Source of the DNA: an uncultured Collinsella sp.
GTDB taxonomy: Bacteria; Actinomycetota; Coriobacteriia; Coriobacteriales; Coriobacteriaceae
Length of the DNA: 24,693 nucleotides
Reading direction: 5' to 3'
Assembly (NCBI GenBank): GCA_902495525.1
Contig: CABUXL010000025.1
Coordinates: 1 to 24,693 of the forward strand
Shown here: positions 1 through 6,948 of the stretch, piece by piece
Numbering within the stretch: the stretch's first letter is position 1
How the letters are laid out: each line of letters begins with the position of its first letter
Position numbers and translations under genes: made by a program
The notes under the pieces: model-generated
Database searches by the model: none
What the model was told of the DNA's origin: nothing
What the model saw: only the letters and a program-made list of their open reading frames with translations

Positions 1-74
1 GCGTTACCTCAGCTGGATAGAGGGTCTGACTACGAATCAGAACGTCATAGGTTCGAATCCTATACGCCGCACCA
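1..74 (+). tRNA. tRNA-Arg (anticodon ACG), first copy, cut by the window edge
   Basis: This is the body of a tRNA-Arg whose first three acceptor bases lie outside the window. From base 1 it is base-for-base identical to the complete copy at 231-307. The anticodon stem TCTGA/TCAGA encloses the loop CTACGAA, giving anticodon ACG (Arg, decoding CGN through inosine). The T-arm is GGTTCGAATCC and the encoded 3' ACCA ends at 74. A terminator follows at 85-110, so the gene is probably its own transcription unit. Confidence 0.95.
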
Positions 75-84
75 ATTGAGTTTT

Positions 85-110
85 AAGCCTCCGGAAACGG
101 GGGCTTTTTT
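85..110 (+). terminator. Rho-independent terminator of the first tRNA-Arg
   Basis: A 9-bp stem (85-93 with 98-106, one T-G wobble) closed by GAAA is followed by a run of six T. It begins 11 nt after the tRNA CCA end. Confidence 0.9.
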
Positions 111-189
111 ATATCGCGATGCGTCGAAGATCGCATCAAGTGATTAAAATGAGTAAAAATCAAATTCAATAACTTTTTTTGAAAAACGC

Positions 190-218
190 TTGACGATTAT
201 TCAGTCCATGTGCATAAT
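190..218 (+). promoter_or_regulatory. Promoter of the second tRNA-Arg
   Basis: TTGACG (190-195) and CATAAT (213-218) are separated by exactly 17 bp. The predicted start point falls a few bases before the mature tRNA 5' end at 231. The region upstream (111-189) is AT-rich and holds no gene. Confidence 0.8.
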
Positions 219-230
219 AATCAACAAGTC

Positions 231-307
231 GCGGCGTTACCTCAGCTGGATAGAGGGTCTGACTACGAATCAGAACGTCATAGGTTCGAATCCTATACGC
301 CGCACCA
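231..307 (+). tRNA. tRNA-Arg (anticodon ACG), second copy
   Basis: Complete 77-nt tRNA. The acceptor GCGGCGT (231-237) pairs with ACGCCGC (297-303), followed by discriminator A and an encoded CCA (305-307). The anticodon loop CTACGAA gives ACG. The gene has its own promoter (190-218) and terminator (318-346). It is identical to the first copy over the shared 74 nt, which suggests a recent tandem duplication or gene conversion. Confidence 0.97.
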
Positions 308-390
308 ATTGAACTTGAAGCCTCCGGCAACGGGGGCTTTTCTTTTATGTCGCCGCTGCATGGATTCGAACCTCGGTCGAGGCGCGAGCG
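288..390 (+). repeat. Direct repeat unit A: tRNA-Arg 3' end, terminator and flank
   Basis: This stretch of about 100 bp recurs at 478-580 with an offset of exactly 190 bp. It covers the last 20 nt of tRNA-Arg, the terminator and a downstream block containing GGATTCGAACCTCGGTCGAG. The two copies differ by scattered substitutions, for example in the terminator's 5' arm. Confidence 0.9.
318..346 (+). terminator. Rho-independent terminator of the second tRNA-Arg
   Basis: Stem AAGCCTCCG (318-326) pairs with CGGGGGCTT (331-339) around a GCAA tetraloop and is followed by TTTCTTTT. It is near-identical to the terminator of copy 1, so it was duplicated with the tRNA. Confidence 0.9.
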
Positions 391-478
391 CCAAGAAAAC
401 GCGGGGCGTTTTTAGCGAGCGGGCGAGCGCGCCGGCAGGCGGGCGAAGCCGGTGCGGATCCGCGCAGCGGATGCGCGG
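391..478. other. GC-rich, hairpin-dense insert between the two repeat units
   Basis: This occupies the place where the body of a third tRNA-Arg would be expected. I see a terminator-like hairpin AAAACGC-GGG-GCGTTTT (396-412) and a perfect 7-bp stem CCGCGCA/TGCGCGG (460-466/472-478). Shorter dyads such as CCGGC...GCCGG and GCGGATCCGC are also present. The whole gene-free stretch 308-682 contains only these repeats, terminators and the leader of the 683 gene. I find no convincing coding frame in it. Confidence 0.6.
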
Positions 479-580
479 AATCCTATACGCCGCACCATTT
501 GAGATTAAAGCTCCCGGCAACGGGGGCTTTTCTTTTACGTAAGCACTGCATGGATTCGAACCTCGGTCGAGGCGCGGGCG
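478..580 (+). repeat. Direct repeat unit B: orphan tRNA-Arg 3' end, terminator and flank
   Basis: Second copy of the 288-390 unit. It retains GAATCCTATACGCCGCACCA (478-497), the last 20 nt of tRNA-Arg including CCA, but the rest of the tRNA is absent. A terminator (AAGCTCCCG, GCAA, CGGGGGCTT, then TTTCTTTT, about 508-536) and the GGATTCGAACCT block (552-563) follow. It may be an integration or excision scar or a collapsed tandem tRNA array. It cannot encode a functional tRNA. Confidence 0.85.
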
Positions 581-682
581 TGAAGCGGACGATTTCTTAT
601 CGACTCGTGTAAGATTTCGAGTAGGTGTCGCGGCCCATCCGTGACCACTCCTTCTTCAAGCGACCGATCAGGGTGATACTTC

Positions 683-3124
683 GTGGCAGAGCGTCCGACA
701 TACAAGCTCAGGTTTCTCGATCCCAAGAAGCGCTTTCCGGCGATGCCCGAGCAGCCTGCGGGGCGCTCATATGGCGTGGTCTGGAAACTCTTTGGCGAGG
801 ACCAGCATGAATCTTGTTATGTCGTCGAATTCGTTGGCAAAAGTCATGTGTCGCTTTTGGGCTACGTAAGCGTTTCGGGTGAGGTGTACAAGGTGGACCG
901 CCCCGTCAGCGAGGCTCCGCTGCTCAACGATCCCGACATGGAACTGGTCCTTGACGAGTCGGATTCCAGTATTGGTGAGATTATGGTAAGGGAAGCCAAC
1001 GGTGCAATGCGCGCGTGTGCGCAAACTGCCGGCTCTCCCGAAGGTCCCATGCGCGAACAGTCCGACCACGAGACATGGAATTCGACCCGCGCCCTTCCTT
1101 ACGGCGAGTTCATGGCCTCGATGTTCCTGCGCTACGTGATATTTGCCAACTCCGAAAGCGCTATTGCGAACACGGCGGACGCCGACGGTCTCGATGCGGA
1201 CATGCAAAACGTTGTCGACAAGATCAAGCTCGTAAAGTTGCCCGAGCCGGTCGAGGTGTTTTTGGGCTTTAACACGGCACCGCTACCTGACGCTATCGAG
1301 ACGCTGCTCTACCGCGTTGACCATACCGAGAATCCGAGCGGTATCGAGCGTTATGCCGCCGCCCTTATGAGCGAGGTCGACTTGCCCCGTCTGCGCACCA
1401 TTGCCGCCAAGTCCGAAATGAGCCTAGCGCGCATCGACCGGTCGAAGCTGTTCTATCTCAATTTTGATCGTAGCCTGCTGGACCAGGGCGAGATTGACAT
1501 GCTGCTTGCCATCGAGTGCCGTCTCAACCGCCTCTCCGGCATCCTCGAGCGCATCGGGGCCGGATTGGCCCCTGCGGCATCCTCGCCGAGCCTTGAGGGC
1601 TGCGCGCTCTTTGATGCGTGGCATATCGCCAAGACGACCAACGATGTTCCCCGACTGCTCGATACGGCCTCGAGCGATAACCCGTGGGGCAAACCGGGTA
1701 CGGTGGCTTGCCAGCCGGGCGGTGAGTGGGATGTGCGTACCCGCTTCGCGCGTATTGTCGAGGCGCTTAACGTGGTCACACGGCTCGACTATACCTATCG
1801 GGCAAACGTTGCCGAGGGGATTATGCTCGTTCGGTTTGGGCGGTCTGTCGTTGATGCCATGCCGCAACGTGAATACGACGCTCAGGATGACGCCTGGCGC
1901 GAGCTGGACGAGGACATGCGCGCGATCTGGGCCGCGGAGCACGATGCACGTGTGGCACTCACGCTTGCGGCAGCGTGTTTTGCCGCGGGCACCTGCATCA
2001 CGCGCTGCTATGTGCAGATTGCTGCTCCCGACAGTGAGCAGGGCGAGCGCGTTGTCGCAACGTATTTCTTTGGGCGCGCGGCCTATCTGGCCGATTGCGT
2101 GCCTGTCGCCAAGGATCTTGAGAGCATGGACATGGACGATATGCCGTGCAAGCGTGTGCTTGAGGCGTATGAGTCAACCGCTCCGGAGACGATTGAGCCT
2201 GCGGAGGTTCATGCTCGTCCGCGTGATGACCATCGCGCGCTGCCGCCGGCGCTGCGCGATCTGCTGCTTGCCGATAAGGCTGACGAGTTGGAGGTCATGG
2301 AAGAGGACGACGACCCATACGTGGCCCGTGTTGTTGAATTGCGCGAGCAGGCAAAAGTCGACCGTACAGGTGCTTTTGAAGGCTTTTCTCGTCTTGTCGA
2401 GGAGTTGGAGGCTAAGTGCGCCGTCGCCGAGCTTTTAGCGACAGGTCTGGTTCAAACACAGTTTTGCGATAACCAGCTGGTGCGCATGGTGCTACCGGTG
2501 TTGGAAGAAGACCGCTCTGTGCGAATCCTTCGTGCGCCTGATGCGTTGTACTTTGCCCAGCACGAGATCTGCAGCTTTTACGCCGAGCAAGAGGACTTTG
2601 AACGAGCGCTGCCCGAGGTGCGCCATCTTTACGATCTGGCGCGCTCGTCCATGCAATCGCACTTTGCGCTCATCAACGTTCTTGCGCGTCTGGAGCGCTT
2701 TGACGAGATTATCGAGGTGGCGCGCCACGGCCTACGTATTGCCAGCGATCGTTCTGCAATCGGCTACCTGTTCTATCGCTTGGCGTTTGCCTATTGGAAT
2801 TGCGATCAGCTCGACCTAGCGCTGGCTTGTTACCGTCTGGTGCCGCGCGGTGAGGAATCGGGCAGTAGTGCGCTGGAAGAAATGCAGGGCCTTATGAATG
2901 AGATGGGCGTCAGCGAGCCTCCGACGTTCGAGGAGGCGGTCGAGACCATCCGCAAGGCTGGACTCGAGCTGCCGCCAGTGTCCGCCGTGACGAATCAGCT
3001 GGCAGATGCCGCTGTACAACTGGTCGACAACGGCTTCTTTTTCCTGGCACGCGGTTGCATCTTCCAAATGTGGCGCACCATGGGCAACGACGAGCTCGGC
3101 TCCCTCAACCGCTCGCTGGGGTAG
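683..3124 (+). CDS. Large cytoplasmic protein of unknown function with TPR-like C-terminal region
   Basis: I do not recognise this 813-residue protein. It has no signal peptide and no obvious membrane segment. The N-terminal 110 residues look like a small beta-rich domain. The middle (about 110-520) is mixed and contains no catalytic motif I can name. An acidic linker (around EVMEEDDDPY, about residue 540) leads to helix-turn-helix pairs at about 610-760 that resemble tetratricopeptide repeats (EDFERALPEVRHLYDLARSS, ERFDEIIEVARHGLRIASD, DQLDLALACYRLV), which usually serve protein-protein contact. The start is GTG, with AGGGTGA about 8 nt upstream; the next in-frame ATG (743) lacks such a site. 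It stands alone between tRNA genes. Codon use matches its neighbours, so I see no sign of recent transfer. A lineage-restricted scaffold or regulator is a guess. Confidence 0.85.
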   Translation: MAERPTYKLRFLDPKKRFPAMPEQPAGRSYGVVWKLFGEDQHESCYVVEFVGKSHVSLLGYVSVSGEVYKVDRPVSEAPLLNDPDMELVLDESDSSIGEIMVREANGAMRACAQTAGSPEGPMREQSDHETWNSTRALPYGEFMASMFLRYVIFANSESAIANTADADGLDADMQNVVDKIKLVKLPEPVEVFLGFNTAPLPDAIETLLYRVDHTENPSGIERYAAALMSEVDLPRLRTIAAKSEMSLARIDRSKLFYLNFDRSLLDQGEIDMLLAIECRLNRLSGILERIGAGLAPAASSPSLEGCALFDAWHIAKTTNDVPRLLDTASSDNPWGKPGTVACQPGGEWDVRTRFARIVEALNVVTRLDYTYRANVAEGIMLVRFGRSVVDAMPQREYDAQDDAWRELDEDMRAIWAAEHDARVALTLAAACFAAGTCITRCYVQIAAPDSEQGERVVATYFFGRAAYLADCVPVAKDLESMDMDDMPCKRVLEAYESTAPETIEPAEVHARPRDDHRALPPALRDLLLADKADELEVMEEDDDPYVARVVELREQAKVDRTGAFEGFSRLVEELEAKCAVAELLATGLVQTQFCDNQLVRMVLPVLEEDRSVRILRAPDALYFAQHEICSFYAEQEDFERALPEVRHLYDLARSSMQSHFALINVLARLERFDEIIEVARHGLRIASDRSAIGYLFYRLAFAYWNCDQLDLALACYRLVPRGEESGSSALEEMQGLMNEMGVSEPPTFEEAVETIRKAGLELPPVSAVTNQLADAAVQLVDNGFFFLARGCIFQMWRTMGNDELGSLNRSLG

Positions 3125-3143
3125 GCGAAGCCTCCAAGGAGGA

Positions 3144-3185
3144 AAGGATGCTAGGCAATTAGAAAATTTCCTCTTGCCCATCCTT
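3144..3185. other. Inverted repeat between the 683 gene and tRNA-Ser
   Basis: AAGGATG-cta-GGCAA (3144-3158) pairs with TTGCCCATCCTT (3174-3185), giving 12 bp with a 3-nt bulge. It could be a weak terminator for the upstream gene, although no T-run follows. Its right arm contains the -35 box of tRNA-Ser. Confidence 0.4.
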
Positions 3186-3202
3186 GGCTGTTTGGTTACT
3201 AT
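3174..3202 (+). promoter_or_regulatory. Promoter of tRNA-Ser
   Basis: TTGCCC (3174-3179), a 17-bp spacer and TACTAT (3197-3202) sit just ahead of the mature tRNA start at 3217. Confidence 0.65.
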
Positions 3203-3216
3203 AGAACGGCTGTTAC

Positions 3217-3307
3217 GGAGAGCTGACCGAGAGGCCGAAGGTGCTCGCCTGCTAAGCGAGTATGCCCCAAAAGGGCATCTGGGGTTCGAATCCCCAGCTC
3301 TCCGCCA
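3217..3307 (+). tRNA. tRNA-Ser (anticodon GCT)
   Basis: Class II tRNA of 91 nt with a long variable arm (stem TGCCCC/GGGGCA-type pairing around AAAA). The acceptor GGAGAGC pairs with GCTCTCC, followed by discriminator G and an encoded CCA ending at 3307. The anticodon stem CTCGC/GCGAG encloses CTGCTAA, giving GCT, which decodes AGC/AGU. It has its own promoter and terminator. Confidence 0.97.
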
Positions 3308-3321
3308 GTTTAACTTTAAAG

Positions 3322-3350
3322 AAGGGTCCCATCGGGGGCCCTTTTTTATT
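3322..3350 (+). terminator. Rho-independent terminator of tRNA-Ser
   Basis: AAGGGTCCC (3322-3330) pairs with GGGGCCCTT (3335-3343) around ATCG, with a T-rich tail to 3350. Confidence 0.9.
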
Positions 3351-3363
3351 ATCGAGAAAGGGC

Positions 3364-3380
3364 GCTGGGGATTCGAACCC
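3364..3380 (-). repeat. Inverted 17-nt copy of the tRNA-Ser T-arm
   Basis: Read on the minus strand this is GGGTTCGAATCCCCAGC, identical to tRNA-Ser bases 3282-3298 (most of the T-arm plus the first acceptor 3' base). It lies about 14 nt after the terminator T-tract. The tRNA-Arg units have an analogous 12-nt inverted copy (362-373 and 552-563). Confidence 0.8.
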
Positions 3381-3382
3381 TC

Positions 3383-3416
3383 AAAAAAAGGAGGCATCCT
3401 TTCGGACACCTCCTTT
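3383..3416 (-). terminator. Terminator of the carboxypeptidase gene (minus strand)
   Basis: AAAGGAGG (3387-3394) pairs with CCTCCTTT (3409-3416). After two mismatches the stem continues for three more pairs around TTTC. On the minus strand it is followed by a T run (A3383-3389 on plus), and it lies 25 nt beyond the stop codon. Confidence 0.85.
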
Positions 3417-3440
3417 CAGCGAGTGTATTGTTCTTCGATC

Positions 3441-4781
3441 TTACATCTCGGGCGCCTTGGCGACGGTCTCGCTTTCTGCCGTGAGTGGGCGGTTGTCGAT
3501 GCGGCGGCCCAGGCGGTCGAGCTTCACAAGGAGCCACTCAATGGGATTCGGCCCTGCGCCTTCCTCGTCAGCAACCAGGTCCATGACGGCGATCTTGGTG
3601 CCGTCTTGCTTGAGCGTAACGCTGCCCACCTTGTCGCCCACATGCACCGTGCCCGAAAGATCGTCGTAGCTAACCTTTTCGGTCACCTCGCCGGCAAGGG
3701 AAAGCACGGTCGCTTGCGCCGTGGGGTCGGCGAGCGTGGCGTCGATCGTCTTGTCCGTCCAATCTGTCTGGCTAATGCGTGCCATAAGCGGGTTGTCGTT
3801 GGCGGTCTTTTCCTGCGTGTTGGCGATCGCGACCGTCACCTTGTGACCGTAGTACCAATTGGCAAGGGTTGCGGTATCGGTAAAGCGCTGGTCGGTGGTA
3901 GTGGAGTTCAAAACGACGGTGTAGATCTCGTCGCCATCGCGGTTGTAGGCACTCGTAAAGCAATAGCCTGCATCGTCGGTGGTGCCGGTCTTGCCACCGA
4001 TGTTGCCATCTTGGCCCAGCAAATAGTTATGCGTGTCCATGGAATGCGAATGGTCGGTGCCGTCGGCGCCCGTGACCTCGATCCAGGAATCCTCGCTCGC
4101 TACGACCTCGCGGATCGTGTCGTTTTTCATGGCCTCCTGCATCATCAGCGCTACGTCGTGTGCGGTTGAGTGCATATCGCCAGCCCACTCATCAAAGTCC
4201 AGACCATGCGGGTTTTCAAAAAGCGTACCGGTGCAGCCGAGCTTCTTAGCGCGCTCGTTCATGGCCTTCACAAATGTGGCCTCGGCGTCTTTGGTCTTAG
4301 GGTCGATCTTCTTGCCCACATATTCGGCGAGCACGATGGCGGCGTCGTTGCCCGAGGGAATCATCAGGCCGCGCAGTGCCTGCTCCACGGTAAGCTCGTC
4401 GCCTTCGAGCAAGCCGGCGGTCGAATTACCCACGGTGGCCGCGGCGTTGCTCACTGTGACCTTCTCGTCCATCTTGCAATTCTCGACGGTTAGGATTGCG
4501 GTCATGACCTTGGTGATCGAGGCAATCTTGACCTGTTCATCGGCGTCGCGGGCATAGTAGACGGTGCCGTCTTTGCCCATGACGAGGGCATTGGTCGCAT
4601 CGATATCGGGCAGGTTTTCGGCCGTGATGCCGCGCGCATCGGCGGTTTTGCCGCAAACATTGTCGGTCGTGAGCACTTGGGCGCCGGCGACGGTGGGCGC
4701 GCCAGCGGCAAGGGCGATAGCGCAGACAAAGCCGGCGGCAAGCTGGGCTGAGCGCTTTGCAAAAGAGGTGAGGGACTTCAC
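3441..4781 (-). CDS. dacA: D-alanyl-D-alanine carboxypeptidase, serine type, peptidase family S11 (low-molecular-mass PBP)
   Basis: Removes the terminal D-Ala from peptidoglycan pentapeptides on the outer face of the membrane, limiting cross-linking. All three active-site motifs are visible (numbering from the GTG at 4781, 446 aa): S88-I-T-K91, S143-G-N145 and K264-T-G266 within GGKTGTTDDAG. The N-terminus is a clear signal peptide (KSLTSFAKRS, then a hydrophobic core to about AGA-Q35). After the catalytic domain comes a beta-rich region like the PBP5 C-terminal domain. Near the end, PIEWLLVKLDRLGRRI could be an amphipathic anchor. An upstream frame would allow ATG starts at 4850 or 4892. The 4850 ATG lies inside the apparent -35 box, and the GTG puts the signal peptide at the very N-terminus, so I prefer GTG despite a weak ribosome site. 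It is divergent from the VanRS-like genes. The symbol dacA is by family; dacF-type naming is equally possible. Confidence 0.93.
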   Translation of the reverse strand: MKSLTSFAKRSAQLAAGFVCAIALAAGAPTVAGAQVLTTDNVCGKTADARGITAENLPDIDATNALVMGKDGTVYYARDADEQVKIASITKVMTAILTVENCKMDEKVTVSNAAATVGNSTAGLLEGDELTVEQALRGLMIPSGNDAAIVLAEYVGKKIDPKTKDAEATFVKAMNERAKKLGCTGTLFENPHGLDFDEWAGDMHSTAHDVALMMQEAMKNDTIREVVASEDSWIEVTGADGTDHSHSMDTHNYLLGQDGNIGGKTGTTDDAGYCFTSAYNRDGDEIYTVVLNSTTTDQRFTDTATLANWYYGHKVTVAIANTQEKTANDNPLMARISQTDWTDKTIDATLADPTAQATVLSLAGEVTEKVSYDDLSGTVHVGDKVGSVTLKQDGTKIAVMDLVADEEGAGPNPIEWLLVKLDRLGRRIDNRPLTAESETVAKAPEM

Positions 4782-4820
4782 GGATTTCGCTTTCGACGGG
4801 ATGGTCTCTTCTGGAACTAG

Positions 4821-4850
4821 AGTATATCGTTTGCCGGCGTCGGCGGTCAT
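4821..4850 (-). promoter_or_regulatory. Promoter of the carboxypeptidase gene
   Basis: On the minus strand TATACT (4826-4821) matches 5 of 6 of the -10 consensus. ATGACC (4850-4845) is a 4/6 -35 box at 18 bp. This predicts a start point about 32-35 nt before the GTG codon. Confidence 0.5.
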
Positions 4851-4952
4851 CGCGTGCGCGCGTGGCCCACATCCGCACCCGAACGGGCACAAGGGTGCTT
4901 AAGGCCGACTTAATCACCCACGCTTGTTGTGTGTGGCGTGCGTCGCCTCGGG

Positions 4953-4958
4953 CATAAT
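4953..4958 (+). promoter_or_regulatory. Likely -10 box of the VanRS-like operon
   Basis: CATAAT lies 20 nt ahead of the ATG at 4979, with GAGAGGAG as ribosome site between them. The -35 position (TGTGTG) is poor, which would suit activator-dependent expression; that is inference. The intergenic region of roughly 200 bp is shared with the divergent carboxypeptidase promoter. Confidence 0.4.
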
Positions 4959-4978
4959 GGAGCGCGAGAGGAGCACGC

Positions 4979-5674
4979 ATGAACGAGCGCATTTTGGTAG
5001 TTGATGACGAGAAGGCCATTGCCGACCTAGTTGGCATCTACCTTACAAAAGAAGGCTTTGACGTCCAGATTGCCTATAGCGGGGCTGATGCTGCCAAGGC
5101 AATCTTGGAGCAGGAGTTCGATCTGGCGCTGCTGGATGTCATGCTGCCCGATATCGATGGCTTTGAGCTGCTGCGTACGATCCGTTCCAGCCATACCTAT
5201 CCCGTGATCATGCTGACGGCGCGCGATGCCCAGCAAGACAAGATCGAGGGCCTTTCGCTTGGCGCGGACGATTACGTGGTCAAGCCGTTCCGCCCGCTGG
5301 AGCTCATCGCGCGCGTGCACGCTCAGCTTCGCCGCTACACCAGCTACGGTAGCCGTGCACAGGCGGCCGAGTCGCCGACCATTCAGCTCGACGGCTTGGA
5401 GATCAACCGCGACGCTCGTTCCGTGACGGTGGACGGTGCACCGGTACGCCTCACACCCACCGAGTATTCAATCTTGCTGTATCTGGTCGAGCATCGCGGC
5501 AGTGTGGTGGCCGTGGAGGACCTGTTCCGCGCGGTATGGAACGAGGACTTTATGCCCGGCTCCAACAATACGGTGATGGTGCACATTCGCCACTTGCGCG
5601 AAAAGATCGGCGACGACGCACAAAAGCCGCGCTTTATCAAAAACGTCTGGGGCGTCGGCTACATAATCGAATAA
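4979..5674 (+). CDS. OmpR/PhoB-family response regulator, VanR-like
   Basis: 231 residues with the normal two-domain layout. The receiver domain (1-120) has acidic pocket D9/D10, phospho-acceptor D53 (LALLDVMLPDIDG), T80 and K102 (VVKPF). A winged-helix DNA-binding domain follows (about 130-231), ending in HIRHLREKIGD and the typical VWGVGYIIE. The sequence resembles VanR more than PhoB, mainly in the receiver (MNERILVVDDEK, SLGADDYVVKPF). The ribosome site GAGAGGAG precedes the ATG. It is followed 26 nt later by its kinase, so the two should be co-transcribed. The divergent DD-carboxypeptidase is a plausible target because VanR-type regulators control VanY/VanX-like genes, but I see no proven operator. 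Confidence 0.93.
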   Translation: MNERILVVDDEKAIADLVGIYLTKEGFDVQIAYSGADAAKAILEQEFDLALLDVMLPDIDGFELLRTIRSSHTYPVIMLTARDAQQDKIEGLSLGADDYVVKPFRPLELIARVHAQLRRYTSYGSRAQAAESPTIQLDGLEINRDARSVTVDGAPVRLTPTEYSILLYLVEHRGSVVAVEDLFRAVWNEDFMPGSNNTVMVHIRHLREKIGDDAQKPRFIKNVWGVGYIIE

Positions 5675-5700
5675 CGCTTTTCGCTTGTGAGGATCTTGAT

Positions 5701-6939
5701 ATGACAAAAGACGATAGGCAAGCGTTCGAGGTGCCCGATCGACTCTTTGAATACGTGAGGTCAGTCGTCGACAACCGCGCACTTGCAACGGTGCTGCTCT
5801 TTTTGCTGAGCCTGCTGCTGATTGGCATCGATAACATCGCTGGAATCTTGGCGGTGCTGCTTGTTGGCTTTTTGCTGATCGATCGATTTGAGATCGTGTG
5901 CCGCTGCGTGGTGATTGGCGGCGCCGCGTGGGCCATGACGTTGGCGATTGGCGCCATGGCGCTCGGCGGCATCGAAGGGCCGGTGCTGTTCGATGCCGGC
6001 TTTGTATTCAACATGCTTGGCTTTGTGCTGGCGCTTGCCGCGTGCGTGCTGTTCTTGTGCGGCCGCGCCCTGTACTACCAGGGCTACGAGCAGGGCGAGC
6101 AGCATGCCGATTGTGTGCTGGCTGCTCGTATTCAAGATCGCCTGATCGATCACCCCGACACCTGGGACAACATCGACGGCGACTTCTTGGAGGTCGAGGG
6201 CGCCCTTAACCGCGTGCGTGACCGTGAGCGCAAGGTGCAACAGGCCTTGCGTGACGAATCTCATCGCAAGGACGATCTGGTCACGTACTTGGCACATGAC
6301 CTACGCACCCCGCTTGCCAGTGTGGTGGGCTATCTTTCGCTGCTGCAAGAGGCTCCCGAGCTGCCGGTTGAGCAACGTGCGCACTTTACGGGCGTGGCGC
6401 TCGACAAGGCGCACCGGCTCGATACGCTCATCGAAGAGTTCTTCGATATCACGCGCTTTGACTTCCACGATATCGTGCTCACGCGCGGCTATGTTGATCT
6501 GGGGTTGCTGCTGGCTCAGGTGGCTGACGAGTTCTATCCCATCCTCAACGAGCAGCATAAGGAAGTCCAAGTTGATATTCGCGAGGACCTGACGGTGCTC
6601 GTGGATGGCGACAAAATGGCTCGCGTGTTCAACAACATCATGAAAAACGCTATTGCCTATAGCTATGAGGGCTCGACCATCACGATCGAGGCCAGACGCC
6701 GGGGCGGCGGTGGCGTGCGCGTGCGCTTTATCAATCAGGGCGATCCCATCCCTGAGGCAAAGCTCAAGGTGATCTTTGAGAAGTTCTATCGCCTGGATGC
6801 GGCGCGTGCGACCAATCGCGGCGGCGCTGGACTGGGGCTTGCCATCGCCAAGGAGATCGTATGCGCGCACGGCGGTACCGTTGCATGTGAATCGACGCCC
6901 GAACACACGATATTCACCATCGAGCTGCCCGCCGCATAG
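5701..6939 (+). CDS. Sensor histidine kinase, VanS-like
   Basis: 412 residues. Four hydrophobic segments lie in the first 125 residues (LATVLLFLLSLLLIGI, AGILAVLLVGFLLI, a third near 75-95 and a fourth near 105-122), so the sensor is mostly membrane-embedded with little extracellular domain. A linker leads to the H-box LAHDLRTPLASVVGYL with H199 as phospho-acceptor. The N-box FNNIMKNAIAYS and the GAGLGLAIAKEIVCAHGG ATP-lid/G2 region follow. The H- and N-boxes look like VanS. Start ATG 5701 has GTGAGGA upstream; the frame is open further upstream but that overlaps the regulator gene. No vanH, vanA or vanX gene is present, so this is a VanS-type sensor in a non-resistance context, probably sensing envelope state (inference). 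Confidence 0.93.
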   Translation: MTKDDRQAFEVPDRLFEYVRSVVDNRALATVLLFLLSLLLIGIDNIAGILAVLLVGFLLIDRFEIVCRCVVIGGAAWAMTLAIGAMALGGIEGPVLFDAGFVFNMLGFVLALAACVLFLCGRALYYQGYEQGEQHADCVLAARIQDRLIDHPDTWDNIDGDFLEVEGALNRVRDRERKVQQALRDESHRKDDLVTYLAHDLRTPLASVVGYLSLLQEAPELPVEQRAHFTGVALDKAHRLDTLIEEFFDITRFDFHDIVLTRGYVDLGLLLAQVADEFYPILNEQHKEVQVDIREDLTVLVDGDKMARVFNNIMKNAIAYSYEGSTITIEARRRGGGGVRVRFINQGDPIPEAKLKVIFEKFYRLDAARATNRGGAGLGLAIAKEIVCAHGGTVACESTPEHTIFTIELPAA

Positions 6940-6948
6940 CCAGTGTGC

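Noticed and set aside
210..542. 110-codon plus-strand open frame over the tRNA-Arg region
   Set aside because: It is translated from the tRNA, the terminators and the repeat units; no ribosome site or conservation signal.
1..682. CRISPR-like array from the repeated blocks
   Set aside because: Only two units of about 100 bp at 190-bp spacing, explained by tRNA and terminator duplication; no short regular repeats and no cas genes.
3006..4169. Long plus-strand open frame of 387 codons
   Set aside because: It runs through the end of the 683 gene, the whole tRNA-Ser gene and its terminator, and then antisense to the carboxypeptidase. No family features.
3441..6939. Vancomycin-resistance cluster
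   Set aside because: Only VanRS-like regulators and a standard S11 carboxypeptidase are present. vanH, vanA and vanX are absent, so a resistance claim is not supported.
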